Assembly (NCBI GenBank): GCA_023434145.1
Contig: JAEYTI010000148.1
Coordinates: 1-6,672 of the forward strand
Length of the DNA: 6,672 bases
Direction of reading: 5' to 3'
Source: Chloroflexota bacterium
GTDB lineage: Bacteria; Chloroflexota; Anaerolineae; Anaerolineales; Anaerolineaceae
Position 1 is the stretch's first letter. The number at the start of each line of letters is the position of its first letter. Position numbers and translations under genes: made by a program. The notes below the pieces were generated by a model, which did no database searches, was not told the DNA's origin, and saw only the letters and a list, made by a program, of their open reading frames with translations. This document shows, piece by piece, positions 5,172-6,672 of the stretch.

Positions 5172-6623
5172 ATGGCAATCAAAGGTACAACGACCGCTGC
5201 TGCTCCGGTGCGCTTGAGCCGCAATTACAAGATCATTTGGGGTGTTGCCAGCCTGGGCATGTCGCTGATCTCTGGCACGTACGGTGCGCTGCTGCCGATT
5301 TTCTACCAGGATTACCTCGGCTTGACCTCGTACTGGATCGGCCTCGGCGCGGGCATCTACGCGATCTGGAATGCCATCAACGACCCACTGTTCGGTTACA
5401 TCACCGACAGCACACGCTCAAAGCTGGGGCGCCGCATCCCGTACATGCGCTTCACTGCTCCCTTTCTCGCGCTAACGTTTGTTTTGATCTGGCTTGCGCC
5501 GCCACAGGCCGGGCAGCAGTCGCTGTTCTTGTGGATGCTGGTGACGATGCTGCTCTACGACACCTGCTACACCATTATCGGCCTGGTGTATTCCGCGCTG
5601 CTGCCCGAGGTGAGCGAGTCGGACGCTGAGCGAAACGGTTTGCAGATTTCAGCCTCGCTGTTTGGCCTGTTGGGCACGCTGGGCGGCTTCCTTATTCCAG
5701 ATTTCTTCCGCCCCAAGCTGGGCATGTCGCCTTCGTTCCTACCACTGCAAGTTGCCATGGTGGTTATGGCGGTCTTTGCCATGCTGCTGATCATCGCCAC
5801 CACCCTGAAGGTAAAGGAGCGCCGTGAGTTTACCGTAGTGGACAAGCCCCTGGGCATTTTGCCTGCCCTGCGCTATACCTTTACCAGTAAGTCCTTCCTG
5901 GTGCTGGTGTCGGCAAACTTTATGTCCATTTTGATGCAAGCGCTGGTGCTGGGAGCCATGTTCTATATGGCCGATTATGTCATGCAGGTTGATACGATCG
6001 TTCTGCTGGCGTTCCTCTTCGTCCCGCTGATCATTGGCGTGCCGCTCACCACCCTGATTCGCGCGCGGATCGGTGTGGTGCAGACTCAACAGCTTCTGTT
6101 GCTGATCGCTGGGGTGGGGTTGGTGCTGGTGACGGTCGTTCCAAAAGAACTTATCCCGATGTGCATCGCGATGGCTGGCTTTGGCCTTTCGGGGCCGCAG
6201 ACGCTGACCAATGTGCTGTTTGCCCAGGTGGCGGATGAGGATGAACTGCGATCCGGTGTGCGGCGTGAGGGGGCCTTCTTTGGCATCAACGCGCTGATCA
6301 CCAAACCGGCGCAATCCATCGCACTGTGGCTCTCGCCGTTCATCCTGGAGCAGACGGCGTTTGTCTCCCGCGTCAATAACGCCGGAGAGATTTTCCTCAA
6401 CCAGCCCGCCAGTGCGTTGTTGGGTATCAAAATGATCGTGGGGCTCGTTCCGGGAGTGGCGCTGCTGTTGGGTGCGTTGATCTTATTCGCTTACCCGCTG
6501 CGGGGCAAGTATCTCCAGCAGGTGCAGGCAAATGTATTGGCCTTGCACGCGCAGAAACACGCGGAACTGGAGAAACAGGCGGGTCTCCCCGCCGCGAATG
6601 AGGCTCTGGCAGCCACGGATTAA
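5172..6623 (+). CDS. GPH family (MelB-like) sugar:cation symporter
   Basis: A 483-residue inner-membrane transporter of the glycoside-pentoside-hexuronide:cation symporter family within the MFS fold, with about twelve hydrophobic segments between residues 20 and 450 and a charged cytosolic tail. The diagnostic helix II-loop motif reads NAINDPLFGYITD (67-79) followed by SKLGRRIPYM (83-92). The second family motif, YSALLPEVSESDAERN, occurs after helix IV. Aligned by eye with E. coli/Salmonella MelB, D71 matches the protonatable Asp59, while the position of Asp55, needed for sodium, is Asn67. Initiation is well supported: AGGAGG four bases upstream of the ATG. It follows the deacetylase by 42 bases. 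Likely cargo is a sugar or small glycoside, perhaps an amino sugar given the neighbours, but cargo cannot be read from the sequence. Length normal, no breaks. Confidence 0.93.
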   Translation: MAIKGTTTAAAPVRLSRNYKIIWGVASLGMSLISGTYGALLPIFYQDYLGLTSYWIGLGAGIYAIWNAINDPLFGYITDSTRSKLGRRIPYMRFTAPFLALTFVLIWLAPPQAGQQSLFLWMLVTMLLYDTCYTIIGLVYSALLPEVSESDAERNGLQISASLFGLLGTLGGFLIPDFFRPKLGMSPSFLPLQVAMVVMAVFAMLLIIATTLKVKERREFTVVDKPLGILPALRYTFTSKSFLVLVSANFMSILMQALVLGAMFYMADYVMQVDTIVLLAFLFVPLIIGVPLTTLIRARIGVVQTQQLLLLIAGVGLVLVTVVPKELIPMCIAMAGFGLSGPQTLTNVLFAQVADEDELRSGVRREGAFFGINALITKPAQSIALWLSPFILEQTAFVSRVNNAGEIFLNQPASALLGIKMIVGLVPGVALLLGALILFAYPLRGKYLQQVQANVLALHAQKHAELEKQAGLPAANEALAATD

Positions 6624-6646
6624 GGGAATACTTATAAGAACGTCAA

Positions 6647-6672
6647 ATGGATATACTGCGCGCGGCTCCTGC
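6647..6672 (+). CDS. Possible start of the next gene (partial)
   Basis: An ATG 23 bases after the symporter stop opens a frame reading MDILRAAP to the window edge. The upstream sequence is only weakly Shine-Dalgarno-like (AAGAA about seven bases before). Spacing would suit a further operon member, but eight codons allow no family call and the real start may lie outside the window. Confidence 0.3.

Overview
The window looks like a chromosomal segment of a GC-rich environmental bacterium. My best guess is Chloroflexota (Anaerolineae-like). This rests on protein flavour and on a nested palindrome whose arms resemble C-rich repeats I associate with that phylum from memory; no marker gene is present to prove it. 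Composition changes sharply near position 700: bases 1-700 are visibly AT-rich, while the rest is GC-rich with coherent codon use. The left end therefore looks like acquired DNA next to resident metabolic genes.

Layout: (1) 1-700, minus strand: a short ORF carrying only the N-terminal PD-(D/E)XK nuclease module of a type IIG/ISP-like restriction-modification protein, followed by a possible second start running off the left edge. (2) 701-2110, minus strand: a full-length four-carbon acid sugar kinase (DUF1537 family). (3) 2111-2413: a divergent intergenic region dominated by a 207-bp element with 43-bp nearly perfect inverted ends and internal hairpins. (4) 2414-4065, plus strand: N-acetylmannosamine-6-phosphate 2-epimerase (nanE), overlapping a ROK-family sugar kinase by an ATGA junction. 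(5) 4066-4163: a 19-bp hairpin and a TATAAT box. (6) 4164-6623: a ChbG/YdjC-type carbohydrate deacetylase and a GPH-type (MelB-like) sugar:cation symporter. (7) A possible next gene starts at 6647.

Working model (inference): the plus-strand genes form an amino-sugar salvage module. The symporter would bring in an N-acetylated sugar or small glycoside, the YdjC-type enzyme would remove an acetyl group, the ROK kinase would phosphorylate ManNAc (or GlcNAc), and NanE would convert ManNAc-6-P to GlcNAc-6-P. No sialic acid lyase (nanA), nagA or nagB lies within the window, so the entry substrate is open. The divergent DUF1537 kinase acts on C4 sugar acids in characterised relatives, and its link to this module is unknown. 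None of the individual families is new. The points most worth following are the gene combination, the structured intergenic element, the isolated nuclease module, and an Asp-to-Asn change at a probable cation site of the symporter.
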